64,000 nucleotides of DNA from Lineus longissimus (GCF_910592395.1 NC_088309.1:19658599-19722598); one strand, 5' to 3'; positions 50,050 through 63,231 are shown, counted from the stretch's first letter. Program-made: numbers and translations. Notes: generated from the sequence alone by a model not told the origin.

Positions 50050-52342
50050 ACATGCCATCCTTCAAGTGCTAGAAGTGTTAAAATCATCATCATTCTCCGT
50101 AATGGCGTCTCGTGACACAAACTAACGTGCCTTAACAGGCAACATGTCAATTTTTCATGCATAACCCATGGGACTTCTAAACTCCATTGATTTTCACAGT
50201 GAAATATTGGGGAGTAAAATTCAATACATTTTCCATTAGGAGCAAGTGCTAGTGTGTGCCCTTATCTATGATTACAGCCATGTAAGTGGATTTGGACGAA
50301 AACTACACCGACACATGGCTTCAAACGAATGCTTTTCAGCTCAGAAAAAAATTAATCCAGTTGATGTATATATCTACTTTGGTTGACTTAGCTATATAGG
50401 CTTTTTTAGGATGTGTATCTCACTTTATATGTGTACAGCAACATGCATTGCAACTTTCATAGTTTTTGCCACTCCAGACATCAATTGCATAAAGAGGGCG
50501 CTGCGTTCTCAAAGCAAATCCTCATCATGGTTGATAGTACATTCCTTTCGAGAATAAATAATCTGAGGAAAACATCTAAAACATGTGAATTTTCTATGAC
50601 AACAGATACTCTCCCATACTTATTTTAGTATTACTGCAGGCACCTGGAAATAACGCCTACTGTACGCCTCCAAAGGAATGCAATTCGAAAGAAGTCATTC
50701 TCCCTTTATCTGAGAAATTCAACCGATGTCGCTATGGTCATAGTAAGACATGTTTGTATCAGCCTCGAGGCTATTCACCATGTTTCATCATCATAACAAG
50801 CAGCCAGAGGCCATTAGAAAGTAAGCAGTCTAATTATATACTGATTAATGGGCAAGTCACAACGGTAGCTGGACGTAATGGCCATCTTCTCAAAAGGTTA
50901 AGGACCATTGATTTTCAAACGAGAGGCAGAACATGGGAAGACCATCAAAGGGTGTGGATACAAATATTGAAACAAATCAATTTCACTGGAGGCTGACAAG
51001 GCAAAGTATTGATGACGGTTGTCGTCAACTTGAGTCTGCCAAGTATGCACTTGGTATCCTGGTTAAAAAAGTCAAACTCTTGATTCTATAGGGTTGAGGG
51101 TGTGAACTCCTGTCTCTCCTTAAAACCAGTAAACATCACTGTAGAGGTTAGGGCACATTCTTCTCTGCATGTTGCGATAACCAACAACACTTCATCACTC
51201 CCAAAGGGTAGAATGTCGACAAGAACATGTATGAAGTCTTACGCCATTTCCCGAAATTAATTGGACTGCGAGCGCAGGTCACCAAGGGAACAAGAGGAGA
51301 TGAGACGTCCCACCGAACCTGGAGGTTTCAGGCTGTAGCAGGGATGCTGATGATGCGACATTGTTTGGAACAAGTTCAAGTTCTTGTTCTAGTTCTCTTC
51401 TACACTTGGATGCGTCATCACTAAGGTCTAGTGGCTCTCAGCTAGCAATCAAGATGCCTGTTCACTACAACCTTGTTTATTTGTTACCTGAGCTAGAAGA
51501 AAATAGAATGATCACAAATGGCATAGACCTTTAAGATCAGAAGATCTGAGAAATCCAAGTGAAATCGGCTCATGAGCGAATCACATTGCCAATTCTGTTA
51601 TAATACAGAATGGATTTTGTTTCTGTTGGCCTTAATGTCTCTGCAATGTGCCCTCGTGATTTTAACTTTTTGCTCAGTTGCACATGCCACCGTTGACTAA
51701 AATTGTCATTTTGCTATCTCCCAGTATCAATCATGCACATCTCCCTCGTGACATCGAGGATATCGCTGGGGTATGGATCTATTAATGACGGCAACAAAAT
51801 CAAAGTGACACTTCCGAGCGATCATTTGATGAGCGACGGCCCAGATAAAGAAAGGGAATTATTGAATTTTGATTCCTGTAGGAACGCTTCGAAGTTGGAG
51901 AAGATTAATTTGGTTGGGGTCTACTTTCATCATGAGGTCATTTCAAAACAAACTGCACCAGGGAATTTCTTGTCTATTATATTAAAATGGCTGGAATAAA
52001 ATGTACTCTTGTATTGCCTTTCGTACAAGATGACAGTAGCCTAATTCAACGTGGTTAGATGGGGTGACATGGGCTAAAATTCTCATAGTTTGACTGAATA
52101 AGATTCTGGACTTTGGGGCAATTACACCCTCAGGGCCATTTTTCCTCACTTTGTATTACTGTGTGTAAGTTAGCTGGTGTTGCATTTGCTCAAAATGTAT
52201 GAAAACGATAGGGTAGTTCACTTGAACTTGAACAAAACCTTCAGTGCATTATTGCATTACTGACCTGATGACCTAAATAAAAGGTTCACCTGAAAACTGG
52301 CACTCGTCACTAGTGCAAGTTGTGCAATTTCAAATCACCTAC

Positions 52343-52504
52343 CTGTATTTTTTTGGTGCTGCAGCCTTCGCCGCCTCTTCCTTTGCCTTTCGATTGGGAT
52401 CAAGAGAACTCCCATCCTCAAAATAGTCACTGATGCCAAAAGCAGCCCGGATTTGAGCATTCTTTTCCTGGTTGGCTTCAGCGAGTTGATGAGTCTCTTT
52501 GGCT
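52343..52504 (-). CDS. SRRM2: SRRM2-like exon, conserved post-cwf21 block
   Basis: A 162-nt internal exon. The acceptor is a pyrimidine-rich stretch ending in CTTGCAG just above 52504; the donor is ATACAG|GTAGGT at 52342-52337. One nucleotide (A) completes an upstream codon, then 53 codons follow, and AG is carried into the next exon. The peptide begins AKETHQLAEANQEKN and contains RAAFGISDYFEDGSSLDP, then an Ala/Lys/Glu-rich tail ending APKKY. The blocks ETHQLAE, RAAFGISD and DGSS.DP are hallmarks of SRRM2 just after its cwf21 domain. Length is a multiple of three. A 25-bp tandem repeat sits about 20 bp upstream of the acceptor. Confidence 0.88.
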
Positions 52505-52524
52505 CTGCAAGACAGAAGCAAAGA

Positions 52525-52735
52525 CACCATGAGTAAAAGAGTGAAATGATACCATAGGTAAACGGGTGAAATGATACCATCAGTAAAAGGTTAAATGATA
52601 CCATGTGTAAACGGGTGAAATGATACCATAGGTAAAAGTGTGAAATGAACCATGTGTAAAAGGTGAAATAATACCATAGGTAAAAGTGTGAAATGATACC
52701 TTGGGTAAAAGGGAGAAATGACACCATGGGTAAAA
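52525..52735. repeat. Minisatellite, ~25-bp unit, about eight copies, beside an SRRM2-like exon
   Basis: Unit of the form GATACCATAGGTAAACGGGT then GAAAT, with small changes. Its lower end is only about 20 bp from the acceptor at 52505. Confidence 0.9.
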
Positions 52736-52927
52736 GAACTGATATATCATTTAAGAAACAGTCTTGCCATTTTTAATGGCGGGGCTGACCAAAGTCATAG
52801 AAGTGGCAAACCTGAAACGATGAATCATTGAAGAAATAGCGCTGTTATTTCTAACAATTCTTCATGCTTTAAGTTAGTAATGACTTTTATTCTATCATGT
52901 ATTAATGTTATGTTTTATTATAAATTG

Positions 52928-53000
52928 TAAAGCGCTTAGAAGTTTTAACAACGTTAAGCGCTATAAAAATGTTTTTAATAATAATTTAATAATAATAATG
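52928..53000 (+). repeat. SINE/LINE-like 3' tail with (AAT)n
   Basis: AAAGCGCTTAGAAG and TTAAGCGCTATAAAAATG followed by AATAATAAT repeats, the pattern common at the 3' end of invertebrate SINEs and non-LTR elements. Confidence 0.6.
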
Positions 53001-54215
53001 CTCTATGAAAGAGCTGCAGATATTTCTGAGGAATTCTCTTTCATCAAATATTCTAGTAGATATGTCTCTGAACATGCGATCCTGCCCCAGAGGGCAGAGG
53101 AGTGGTTACGGTAACTTAAGAATATTATTGATTTCAGTTGATCCAGAAAACCCATATAAGGCCCTAATCCTATTCTTGCAAAGTATAGATAACACACTGG
53201 AGGACAACATTTGCATAATCAGGTTCAAAAGCCAGAGATACGTTCTAAATCAGCTTAGTTCAGTTCTCAATCGGCTTCCAACCTTTGAAATTATCAACCA
53301 ATCCGCCAATCTCATAACTTATATAGATATATGTCACTTGCAGTATTTATAGTCACGTCCTTGAAAAAACTTAAGAACAACAGGAAGAGCCTTTATTGCT
53401 GCGGGGTGCACATAGTACGAAAGTGGTGGCAGACATCCTGATGAAAGGACAGACGCGGCAGAGTTCTGATCAAGCTAGGAAACAGCAGGAGGATCAGAAC
53501 AAGAATAGTACGGGCTTGAAGAGCACAGTCTACGCCACTAACAATAGCTAGATCCCTCAATGATGTGAGATATATCGAACACAAGCCGATCTATAAAGGA
53601 GAGAAAAAAACTGTTTTGTGACTGAGCTGGGCGATTGCAGGTGAATGATACACACTCTATGCCATCAACAAAAGCTTGATCCATCATGGATGCGGAGAAG
53701 CAGAGACAATGAGATATCTTGTGCACCCAATGATGAAAGGAGATATATCAGCCGCATTGTGATGGAGCTTTTAGCGATTGGCTTAGAGGACATTATAAAG
53801 CTTTCACCTACTTTGATGCATCTCTCAACTTGACCTTAGAATGTAGGTCAAGGTCGAACTGCTGTTTGATAATTCTTGATGTGAATAATTCCACTTTAAT
53901 TTCTTTTGAACAAAACATGCATATTATGATATGAAACACACAGTATAATTCAATCATGGTATTGAGAGATGATTGAGAGAAGACCTTGCAACAAAATCAT
54001 GCTGAATGTATGAAATTTAACAAAATCACAAAAGTAGATTATCTCCAAAGCTATAAACTATCACAAGTAAAGGAAACATAAATGCATTGATCAGGAAACA
54101 GAATATATTCTAAATTGAACATGCTTCTTCGCGAGAGAAAAACATGGGCCTTTCTTTGATCAAAATAGAGTTAGTATCAGCTTCAGGACGTATAAAATGT
54201 ATTGCGTTTCAAATC

Positions 54216-54234
54216 GGGGGGGGGGGGGGGGGGA
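54216..54234. repeat. Poly-G tract
   Basis: About 18 consecutive G. Shorter G-runs occur at about 35350-35360 and 35561-35572 and a C/A-rich run at 10905-10923. Prone to assembly error. Confidence 0.8.
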
Positions 54235-54594
54235 AAGTTTCAAAAGAAAAGGGGAAACACGAATAGACACACTCCTATTCCACTGATCTAGCTAAGCTCG
54301 TCTCTTCTTGATCTATGACCTTGTAATGCCACAGTCATATAATATTAGCTTTCATGACTAAAGTCATGAACTTACTTGAGATCAGAATACAAAAAGGAAA
54401 CATAAATGCATTTCAAATGTAAAAAAAATCCCATATCATTGGAAATGTTCTTTGAAGATGAAAGAAATTGCCTTTCTTTGACTGCAAAGGAAATACAGGC
54501 AGTATCCGATTGTACAATGAAGCATGAGCTATGTGACCCCCCCAAAGTCTTAAAGCTTATGGTTTAAAGGGTAAAACCAGTTGTATTTACTTCG

Positions 54595-54780
54595 GCTTGT
54601 TGCTCAGAAAAATAGAAATGCAGTTAAACACAATGCTCTTAGGCAGTTATATGCATGCAAATTTGTTGACACTTGGTATTTATAGCATTGCGTTTTGTGT
54701 GACGACACTGTTGAAAATTATATTCAGTACAAATTTACACAATTTTAGCAAATTCAAATTCAATTGCAAATTTCAAGAAT
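54595..54780 (+). repeat. Dispersed repeat family B, copy
   Basis: AGAAAAATAGAAATGCAGTT, ACACTTGGTATTTATAGCAT and GCAAATTCAAATTCAA appear in the same order and spacing as in 49250-49440. Confidence 0.65.
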
Positions 54781-57700
54781 AACATCTGGTGTAGGCCTAT
54801 AAGTCATGAAATAAGTCAAAGAAATAAGTGAGCCAAGGATCTCTTATTCCAAAAAAAATCACTAGAAAAAGGGAACATAAATGCAATATCTATGTAAGGA
54901 GATATCACGTTTCTTTGAAGAAAAAAGCGGCTTTTCTTTGCTTGAGAACACGGCGCCACTCACCAAGGATATCGAATTTGAAAGAGCTTGTTGAGATAAT
55001 GAAATGGAGGAAGGACAACCGTTGGGTAATGAACCGTCAACAGACACCCATATGTGATTACATGAATCGGCAATTTTTTATTCATCAGGAAGTCAAAGAC
55101 GGAAATGAAGGGAAGACTCTTTTTTTATCCATGAGGACTATCCTGGATATCGATATCAAACAGTCTGGGGTAAAGAGACAAGGTTTTTAAGTCCGACACA
55201 AATCTTGCACAGCATAGACATTGTACACCAAAAAAATTCTGGCAAAATTTGAATGAGGTCTTAATTTGTGTCAAAATATGGTAACAGCACCAGGCCTAAC
55301 GAATTCTAATGGGAGAACACTGATATCAATAGAGTGTTTTGGTAAAAGCATAGGCCTCGAGAGAACTGCAACTACAAAAGTGACCAGTTTCTAATAAAAC
55401 ATCCTTTTCAAATACCAGTCCTTTGACACTCCAGATTCCCACTCAGTAAGTCACAAACCAAATCAACTGAAATCACATCCAGCAGATCCCATGCTCCGAC
55501 AAAAGACACAAAACCTGAGGTCGATTCCCTATATTGGGTTTCTGCTGGGAAATTTTTTTATGCATTAGTGTTTTTCCGTTATAAGGATATCGTCTGACCT
55601 TTTGCATGTTCGGTCATCTGATATAAAAGGGAATGGCACAAACAGGGTATTAGATGAGAGTGCTGCTGTGAGAATCCTTCTGGACACCTAATGTGATGTA
55701 TGATGCGGATAATAAGAAAGAATAACTGATTATTTTCGCATTTGGCCCGTTTTAAGCATTTGCATGCCAACATGTCCTTTTTTTCTCCATCAAACTCTCT
55801 GTTGCAGAAAAAGTTTTGTGAAGGAAGTAAAAGACGTTTTGCTCGCAAGAATTTGCTGCCTAATCCATTGCCTTGAATCTAGTCAGAGCCTTTGCCAACT
55901 TGCACGACAAAATTTATTGGGGATGTCTAACAAGAAAGACTGGAGACAGTAAAATGCCTCATCACACTCCAAAACCAAGTGCAAAATGGTAGCAACTGCT
56001 TTGAAGCACACTGATATGCCTCTCCGGTCACATTTCAACCAAGTGTAATGTCATCCTTACTACAATATGCTACTTTATGGCAACCACGTGTGCCAACTTT
56101 TCAGCAAGTTGAGGCTTCAGCGGCAGAAATACGATATGAAGTACAATATATGGTCCATCACCTACTTGAATGGTGACTTCAGTATTCAAGGAGTACCCTA
56201 GAAAAGTGAGAACTTAACAGATGCCAACACTGTTGTTTGGTGGTAGAGATGCCATGATTGGCAGAAAGTTGGACAGTTTTACCAAAAGTGAACTAGTTAG
56301 TCAGACATCATTCCAGACATCACATGGGTGTGTCATAATTTCTACCACTAGAATTCCTCTAAAAGCAGGATGGCATTGGCTTTAAGCTACTCAGGCGAGA
56401 ATGAAACAAAATGTCATCAATTTTCTGATTAAGATTCATATTTCACCGAAAGATTGCCCAAAACATTTCAATATCCATTTTTCAGCAGATGTGCAATTGA
56501 GAAGAGAAATACACAAGAACTCCTTTTATGCCGATAAAACCGTATTACGTTTGTCGACGATAAAATAACCTTTAGCAGTTTGTTGTAACATTAGACCATG
56601 AGTGAAATAACCAATGGAAGTACACGCTTTAACAAATAAAGTAAAACAAAGCAGCATATGTTCTAGGAAGATGGAAAACTATCAGATCACTCAGAAGAGC
56701 TTGGCATTTGCATGAGAAAATAACAGGAAAACAATATTCAAGTGGTCTCTCGATACATAACCAATAAACGTTGCTGTGTAAACCGATGAATGTTGCTAGA
56801 TTACAGAAAACAGAAAAATTGGTAGCATAGCATGACACATGGACGGAAAATAAAAGACACTCCATCATGTATTCCAACATATGTTTTCAGATAAACATGA
56901 TAAATGTCATTGAAATGAAACTATAGTCGATTTCAAAAGATGACTCTTGGATATTTGGTACTGACACACCGAAAAAGCTGCAGTTGATCAAAACATTACA
57001 TTTTATCTGGCATTTCAATGGCCGAAGTATCTCAAAATAGTTACTTTGCCAGATTCAGACTAAGCGTAGCTATGAACGAGTCTTTTGAAGCAAAATACTG
57101 GCAACTTTTCCCAGGCATTTTAGACTTTTTGGCAGTGGTGTAATTGTACTTGGAGGAAGGTGCAGATGTGAAACAGAAGGAGGAGGTTCAGAGAAACCCT
57201 AACATGTCTGTTTCTCTGGGACCTGTCTGGGATACAAGGCAACAAACACTGAATTCTCGCCGGCATGATTATGAGTGCCAGACACAGGGTTGTTTCAAGA
57301 TCTGTTGGCATTTCAGCAGCCAAAATCATTCTACAATGCCGGCAACGCCACCTAGCAGGAGATATCTAACTATTTCAGAAATAAAATCCGTACATTAACT
57401 TGCAGCTTTTCACTTGATTAAGATCTCCTCATTAACAAAACAAATTACTGTGACAGGCACCTCTACAAAAGGCCTATTTTACATGTAATATGCCAAAGTG
57501 TAATAGATAGCTTTGACACAGAATCTTTAAAGTCATACGATAAGCTTTCCAAACAGCTCATAAACGCGGTGACAGGATTACCACCAAAACAACCTGACAT
57601 TCCTCTTTGAGGTTAACCATGGTATCTTATATGGTCAGATGTTCAAAAGGGAAGTTAGATGAATTGTGAAGGGATTGCATTTCCAAAGTACATCTCCTGT

Positions 57701-58079
57701 ACTGTGAAAGGGATCACATTTTCAAAGTGTAGCTGATAAACAAGCATCCTGAATGTAAACTCTTGATATTTCTATCAACAAAATAAATTTGAAAAACATT
57801 TCAGATCTTTCTGCACGATGATTGAATGATGATATTGATAAGAAACTTGATGATAATTTGATTAATCCTCGGAAATGAAATAGTAATTACTTCCTCCAAA
57901 AATAACCCTAAACAACTGAGAATATTTTTTACGGATGTAATATTTCCTCTTATCAGATTCATTTCCAGCACTGTTGCAAATATATCTTAAAAATTTTGAC
58001 AAAAACATCACGAGGTGAATAACTCTTGATTACTACACACAAGGATGATCTCAGATGCAACAAAAGTCTCTTATTTGCA

Positions 58080-58300
58080 CTGGTCATCGCAGGTACCTGC
58101 AACAAGAAACGGTGATTGCTGAAATCTGTGATCAATATCAAACCCAGCGGTAATCAGTTTTACCTGCAGACAAGCAATTTTTTCTTGCATAGTAGAGACA
58201 CTTTGTGAACATTAATCTTGGCGATTTTAAAAGGAACCTGGTATCGACCTATTGTCTCTATAATCACTAATGAGTGACCCTAAACTTTTATGCTAATATT
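58080..58300 (+). repeat. Dispersed repeat family C, copy
   Basis: ATCGCAGGTACCTGCAACAA core and a downstream TTTTATGCTAATATTGCAG end, as in the copy at 41490. Confidence 0.5.
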
Positions 58301-59179
58301 GCAGCACACTTCAGAAAAATCCTCATTAAACATATTTTAAACCCAATCAGCATACCACCTTTTGAATTTACCGATGAAATCTGAAGAGACCACAAGTTCA
58401 AAACCTGCTGAAATTAGCTTCAATTACCAAGTAGCAATTAGCATATTGACTGTGGGAAGAGCTGCTGGCACATTGTCAAAGTCTACCAATATGGCAAAAT
58501 GAGATGTTATTCGAGTTATTATTTTACATGGCCGATTATAAAATGAGATGGCAATTAAATATAGAATATCTAGAACAAGGCTTTTTTATTATAAAGGGGA
58601 GAGCTAGTAATGATGGCAACTCGATGACCTCCAACTCGATAGCTTGAGAACACAGGATTTAAGGTAATCTATAGGAAGAAGCCAAGAGGCAAGATCTGCC
58701 TATGGTCGCCCTATGAAGGAACCTGGAGTTCTGAAAGCGTACAACATTTTTAGCTTTATTGTAAGGAGGCCTACAGAGAGTAATTGCTCATCCAGGGCTC
58801 CGAATTAGAAGGTACATATAAGTATAGAATAGAACTTCTTAGAGTCATTTTAAGATACAAAAGTAGTAACTTTTGTGCAACATTAAAACTAAGCTCTAAA
58901 GCTTCTTTGATATCCATTAAGAATTTCAGTATCTATTTTCCAAGGTAAAGGCAAGTAACCTCACCAGATAGAAGATGATTCCTCCTCAAAGTAAATATCC
59001 TTTGAACTCATTTATAACCGAAGTCTTCCCCTTTTAATCTTCAGTAAGCAAAGCAAAGACAGTGCAGGCACCAATGCCACTGGCTCTAATCATAAAATGG
59101 TCCATCAAAGGGGATTATGAAGCGAAAAAAGATAGGATGATACTTCTCAAAGCAACATACACTTTACTGGTATTATCTA

Positions 59180-59740
59180 AGGTCTGCCCCCACAGAATAA
59201 CAGAAATAGTCCCTTTTTCTTTAGGCTCAGAATAATGGAGGCTATAGCATATGAGCAGCAGCTCCAGTGGCTGAAAGCAAATTTTGTTTCCCTGAACCTC
59301 CACTGCAATAGGGTCCTAATGGCAACATACAAGCATTCTTACATGCTAACCACAGTAGTCACATATCCTTGAGGCTGAAGACAATGGAAGTGTTTGCGTA
59401 ATATCAGCAACTATTGTTTACCTGAACATGATAGGATGCCATGAGAATAGGATGACCGAAATAGTCGCTTTTCCTTGAGGCTGAGAACAATGGAAGTGGT
59501 TACTATTGTGGTTGAAAGCAACTTTTGTTTACCTGAACCTCGAATGCCATGAGATACGGATGGGTCCTGGCCTGCCCATTGAATGATTATCTGGGAACTG
59601 CCCACACAGGCTGACCGAAATAGCAATTTTTCCACGAGGCCAAGAACAATGGAAGTGATTGTGTAACAGCAACAACTATTGTGGCTGAAAGTGGGCTTTT
59701 CTATGGCAGAACATAAGATGACATGAGCAGAGGCAATGGG
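59180..59740. repeat. Diverged tandem array, 110-170-bp units, about four copies
   Basis: TCCTTGAGGCTGA.AACAATGGAAGTG, GGCTGAAAGCAACTTTTGTTT and ACCTGAACCTC blocks recur at about 59215, 59365, 59470 and 59630. Confidence 0.65.
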
Positions 59741-61589
59741 GAGGCAACTGTGCATGCCCCAAACCTTGAGTACTTGGTTCATCCAAGCTCCAAGCAGTTA
59801 CTAAGGCATGGATGGAAAATATCAGGGCATTATCCTTTGGTAGGTCTGACAGATGTATAGGATTACGAGGCAGATGGTATGGGATTATGAATGGTTCTCA
59901 ACAAAGCCCTGAGGGTTTTATCTGATGTCTTGGATATCATGACCATAAAGGGATATAGGTGACATAACGCCCCTCCTACCAGAAGCTCAAAGGGGACGTC
60001 TAAAGATTCCTAAAGCTGATCAAAGAACGAAGCACTGAATCTCTGTCAGCTCAAAAATAGGGCAATGTGATCCTCTCACAATTAGCCGCAGATCTCCCAT
60101 CAGTTAAAGGAGTAGGCGAGTTATCCGTTAAAGGAATGGGTGGCTTATCACATCAATATTATCCTGTTTGATCAGTTTACAATCCATCTGAGAGTTTTTG
60201 ATGTTTTTCTTTCAATTTTGTGCTGTTGAGTGCACCTAACATTGGATTTTATGTCACACCAACATAACACTAACGTCATTTTAAAGAATTCTTCCATCTT
60301 TGGTGGAATTTGGTGATGGAAACACAACCTGTAGCATGAGAAAGGTGAATGGGCAATTGAAACCTTTGTTGAAATGCTATTATTATTTACTCCACTGGTC
60401 CTTCATAAAGAAGACAGCCAAGAAATTATTGATTAGAGAATTTGAACTAAACAACACCTGTGAACAACCAGAGGATGCCTCCAATATAAATCTGCACTGA
60501 AGAACCCCATAAGGTGGTTTTCTAACGACAGATGTTAAACAGCAAGTAATCCAAAGAATAGTCATCCAGTATCCAACTAACTGAAATCACTCCCGTCCAG
60601 GCAATATTTCATCTAATTCATTGGGATTCCTTTTGGATTAGGATTAGTTCAATTTATTAGTCGGAAATGAAAACAGTGACACCGGTTGGTGTTGACATAA
60701 GCTCCTTTTAATAAAACAGTTCAGGCAGTGGATTTGTTGACTTGAACGCAAGAAGGAAACTGTCACTTTGGACACACCCAAATCACCTCCATGAATGACT
60801 CCCCCCCCCAGAGGTATGGTTAGGGGCATCCAAAAGATATCCAGAGTCAGGGCAAAACTTTGATAAGTCTGCTTTGATCTGTTGACATCATGACTGACAT
60901 AAACAGATTGATCATATTTCTGAGATTATTCTAGTTTGCATCGAGCATTGCAATTAAAGATGCGAGACTATGTAATCGCAATAAAAGAAATATTTTCTTA
61001 GACAGGTTAGAGATCATTACGACTAATGAGCGCTAGCTGGAGATGCTATTAATGGTACATGTTTCTTTCTATACTTGTTTTCCTTCTTCATAATAACAGG
61101 CGATATTTAATGCAGCACCTTCATTAACCTATGGCGACCAATCCCTGAATCCACAAGTCATCAAAACAGATTCCTACACGGAATAACTAGAAAACCACAA
61201 TAGCAAATCATCCCAGAAGAAATTGGACGAATACATCACTTTGTTGAGAGAGATGTCATACGGTACAAACAATTAGAGAAAATCTGTATTAATAACTCGA
61301 CAAAACTTATTAACGGAAGATGTTGCTTTGATGAACATATCGTCATTATGGTATTGGTTCGGCATCTGGCATCCATTGGGTAGACAAATGTCACTGGGGA
61401 CATCATTATGGATTCGTATTGGTTCAGTCACCATATGAGGGCCAAGATGGAGTCAATGAATATGACTGGATGTATATGACAACTGGTGCTTGGATTGCAT
61501 TGGTACATACACACAGATGTGTTGGCTAGAGACTGTAAACCCCATTATTATGGCAGCAATCTCTGCAATAATGTGCATACTGCCATTTC

Positions 61590-61705
61590 AATGTAGTCGT
61601 ACCTCTCTATTAAGGACACCCTCGGGACTGACAAGTGCAGTCCTTACTAGAGAGGTGTCCGGATTAGAAAGGTCAAATTGAATGGCAACAACCAATTTGT
61701 GTCTG
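61590..61705 (+). repeat. Dispersed repeat family A, copy 4 (short)
   Basis: CCTCTCTATTAAGGACACC, GGGACTGACAAGTGCAGTCC and AGAAAGGTCAAATTGAATGG match copies 1 and 2; the 3' half is missing or diverged. Confidence 0.7.
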
Positions 61706-62289
61706 ATCCTTAACTGATTGATGTACATAAGAGTAAGACAACACAGTAACATCCCTCTTGAAATCTAAAACACCCATAAAATATCTCCAAATCAAGAAGC
61801 ATAGTTTCTTTAAATTGGTTATGCCATCCAGACAGCTATAGCCCCTTTGAGCAATGCAAGCTCATTCTTTACAGTTATTGTGTGACTGTGCTTGTTTTAT
61901 CCATCTTTATCCACATCTCCCTCACTCTCGTGCAAGGGATCCCCTTCCCTCATGAACCAAAGTGTTTCTTTTCTTGCTCGACCGTGTTGCCCAGAGGGCG
62001 AAAAAGTATCCATCTTGCCATTAAAAGCTTACTTGAAGGCCTCCATTTGGCTGTGCCAAGCACTCCCTAATGTTTTATACATTATTTAGGGGACAGCAGC
62101 AGTATCTTCAGGGTGAATCTAAGCAGAAAATGGGAAGAAACTGACCAGAAAACCTTTTTCTACCAGGATTATGAACAACACAACATTGATTACGGTGATT
62201 TTTCTGAATGGACCTCTTTTTAAACAGCATCACAATTGTGAGGTAAATGAAATATATCAATAAGGTAAAAGATCAAAGTGATAAATCAC

Positions 62290-62815
62290 TTTCAAAGTTT
62301 GAATGAATCCTGGAGGTTTCCAATCAGTGTGGTCATCCATAGTCACCAAAGGGGCTAATGTAATCGAGCGGCAATTGATCCAATACCATAAGGATCGAAG
62401 ATGGACAAGCTGGGCATTAGGCTTGGTGTCTTTTGAAACACGATCAGGTGGAAACAGACCACTGAGTCCAGTCATTACGCTTGGGGAGGAGAAAAGACTG
62501 CTGTTCTAGCCAATTTCAGCCCAGAAGGCTCTTGGAAGAACTCCGTTCACTTAGATATCATGTGTAGCAGACTATAGCCTACCCAACTGTAGGAATGGTG
62601 AGAAACAGACTTGCTCTCCTACATTACTTATCTTTGAATGAATCCTGGAGGTTTCCAATCAGTGTGGTCAGCCATGGTTACCAAAGGAGCTAATGTAATT
62701 AGGTGGCGATTGATCCAATACTATAAGCGTGAAAGATGGACAAGCTGAGCATTTTGCTTGGTGTCTTTTGAAACTCGATCAGGGAGAAACACTCCACTGA
62801 TTCCAACAACTGTGC
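62290..62815. repeat. Tandem duplication, 335-bp period, two copies
   Basis: GAATGAATCCTGGAGGTTTC starts at 62301 and again at 62636, and similarity continues for about 180 bp in both. The material in between is unique. Confidence 0.75.
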
Positions 62816-63231
62816 TGCCCAGGGATGTTGCGCAATTGTTGTTCTAACGAGTGACACCCTGATGACCATAAAGGTAGCATGAGTTGCAAGCTTGGCTGAG
62901 CCAAGCCAAGATGAGGCAACAGAGTCCATTTACTGTACTTCAAACAAAAAGGTTTTTTTAAATCGTTGAGAGATATACGAAAGAAATGGTGACATATAAA
63001 ACATCAACTGCAGCCATGTCGCAGCCCTAGACCCAGCCCCAGTTGGCCAGCTCAAAATCCAATTCACCTGGGTACACCATGCTATATAAGTCAGATATTG
63101 TATCCTTGATGCTCTGATATTGTCACCTTACAGAAGATCGATAATCTAGAGCCTAGCCTCTAAAACCCTTGGATAAGGGCACAGTTTGGATATTAATAAC
63201 AGACGTGACAATGCTGTGCTGAGTATCTTAC

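Larger units (their letters stand above)
43889..52342. other. SRRM2-like intron, 8.5 kb
   Basis: Between two exons whose encoded peptides are contiguous in vertebrate SRRM2. Holds the ~200-bp repeat array (47560-48260), a B-family copy (about 49250-49440) and the 32-bp minisatellite (49757-50049). No exon expected or seen. Confidence 0.65.
10575..52504 (-). other. SRRM2: SRRM2/SRm300-like gene, partial (internal exons and introns)
   Basis: Gene span inferred from exons at 52504-52343, 43888-43805, (41350-41321) and 10637-10575, all minus strand. Every exon starts after one nucleotide of a split codon's third position and ends with two nucleotides of the next, so any joining order keeps frame. 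The joined peptide follows the order known from animal SRRM2: ETHQLAE, RAAFGISD, DGSSLDP, then Y-SLVRDSSSS, then Lys/Arg/Ser-rich low complexity. SRRM2 is a spliceosome-associated protein that scaffolds nuclear speckles with SON; its N-terminal cwf21 domain contacts PRP8/SNU114. That domain was not found up to base 64000 and is expected further upstream. The long RS-rich exon is expected before base 1. The assignment rests on recognising the conserved block; the order and phase agreement are seen directly. Confidence 0.82.

Noticed and set aside
49627-50162. Cys/His-rich ORFs on both strands
   Set aside because: Translation of the 32-bp minisatellite.
54828-55190. Plus-strand 120-aa ORF
   Set aside because: Lys/Arg-rich but no family features; codon pattern looks like AT-rich intron; no splice context.
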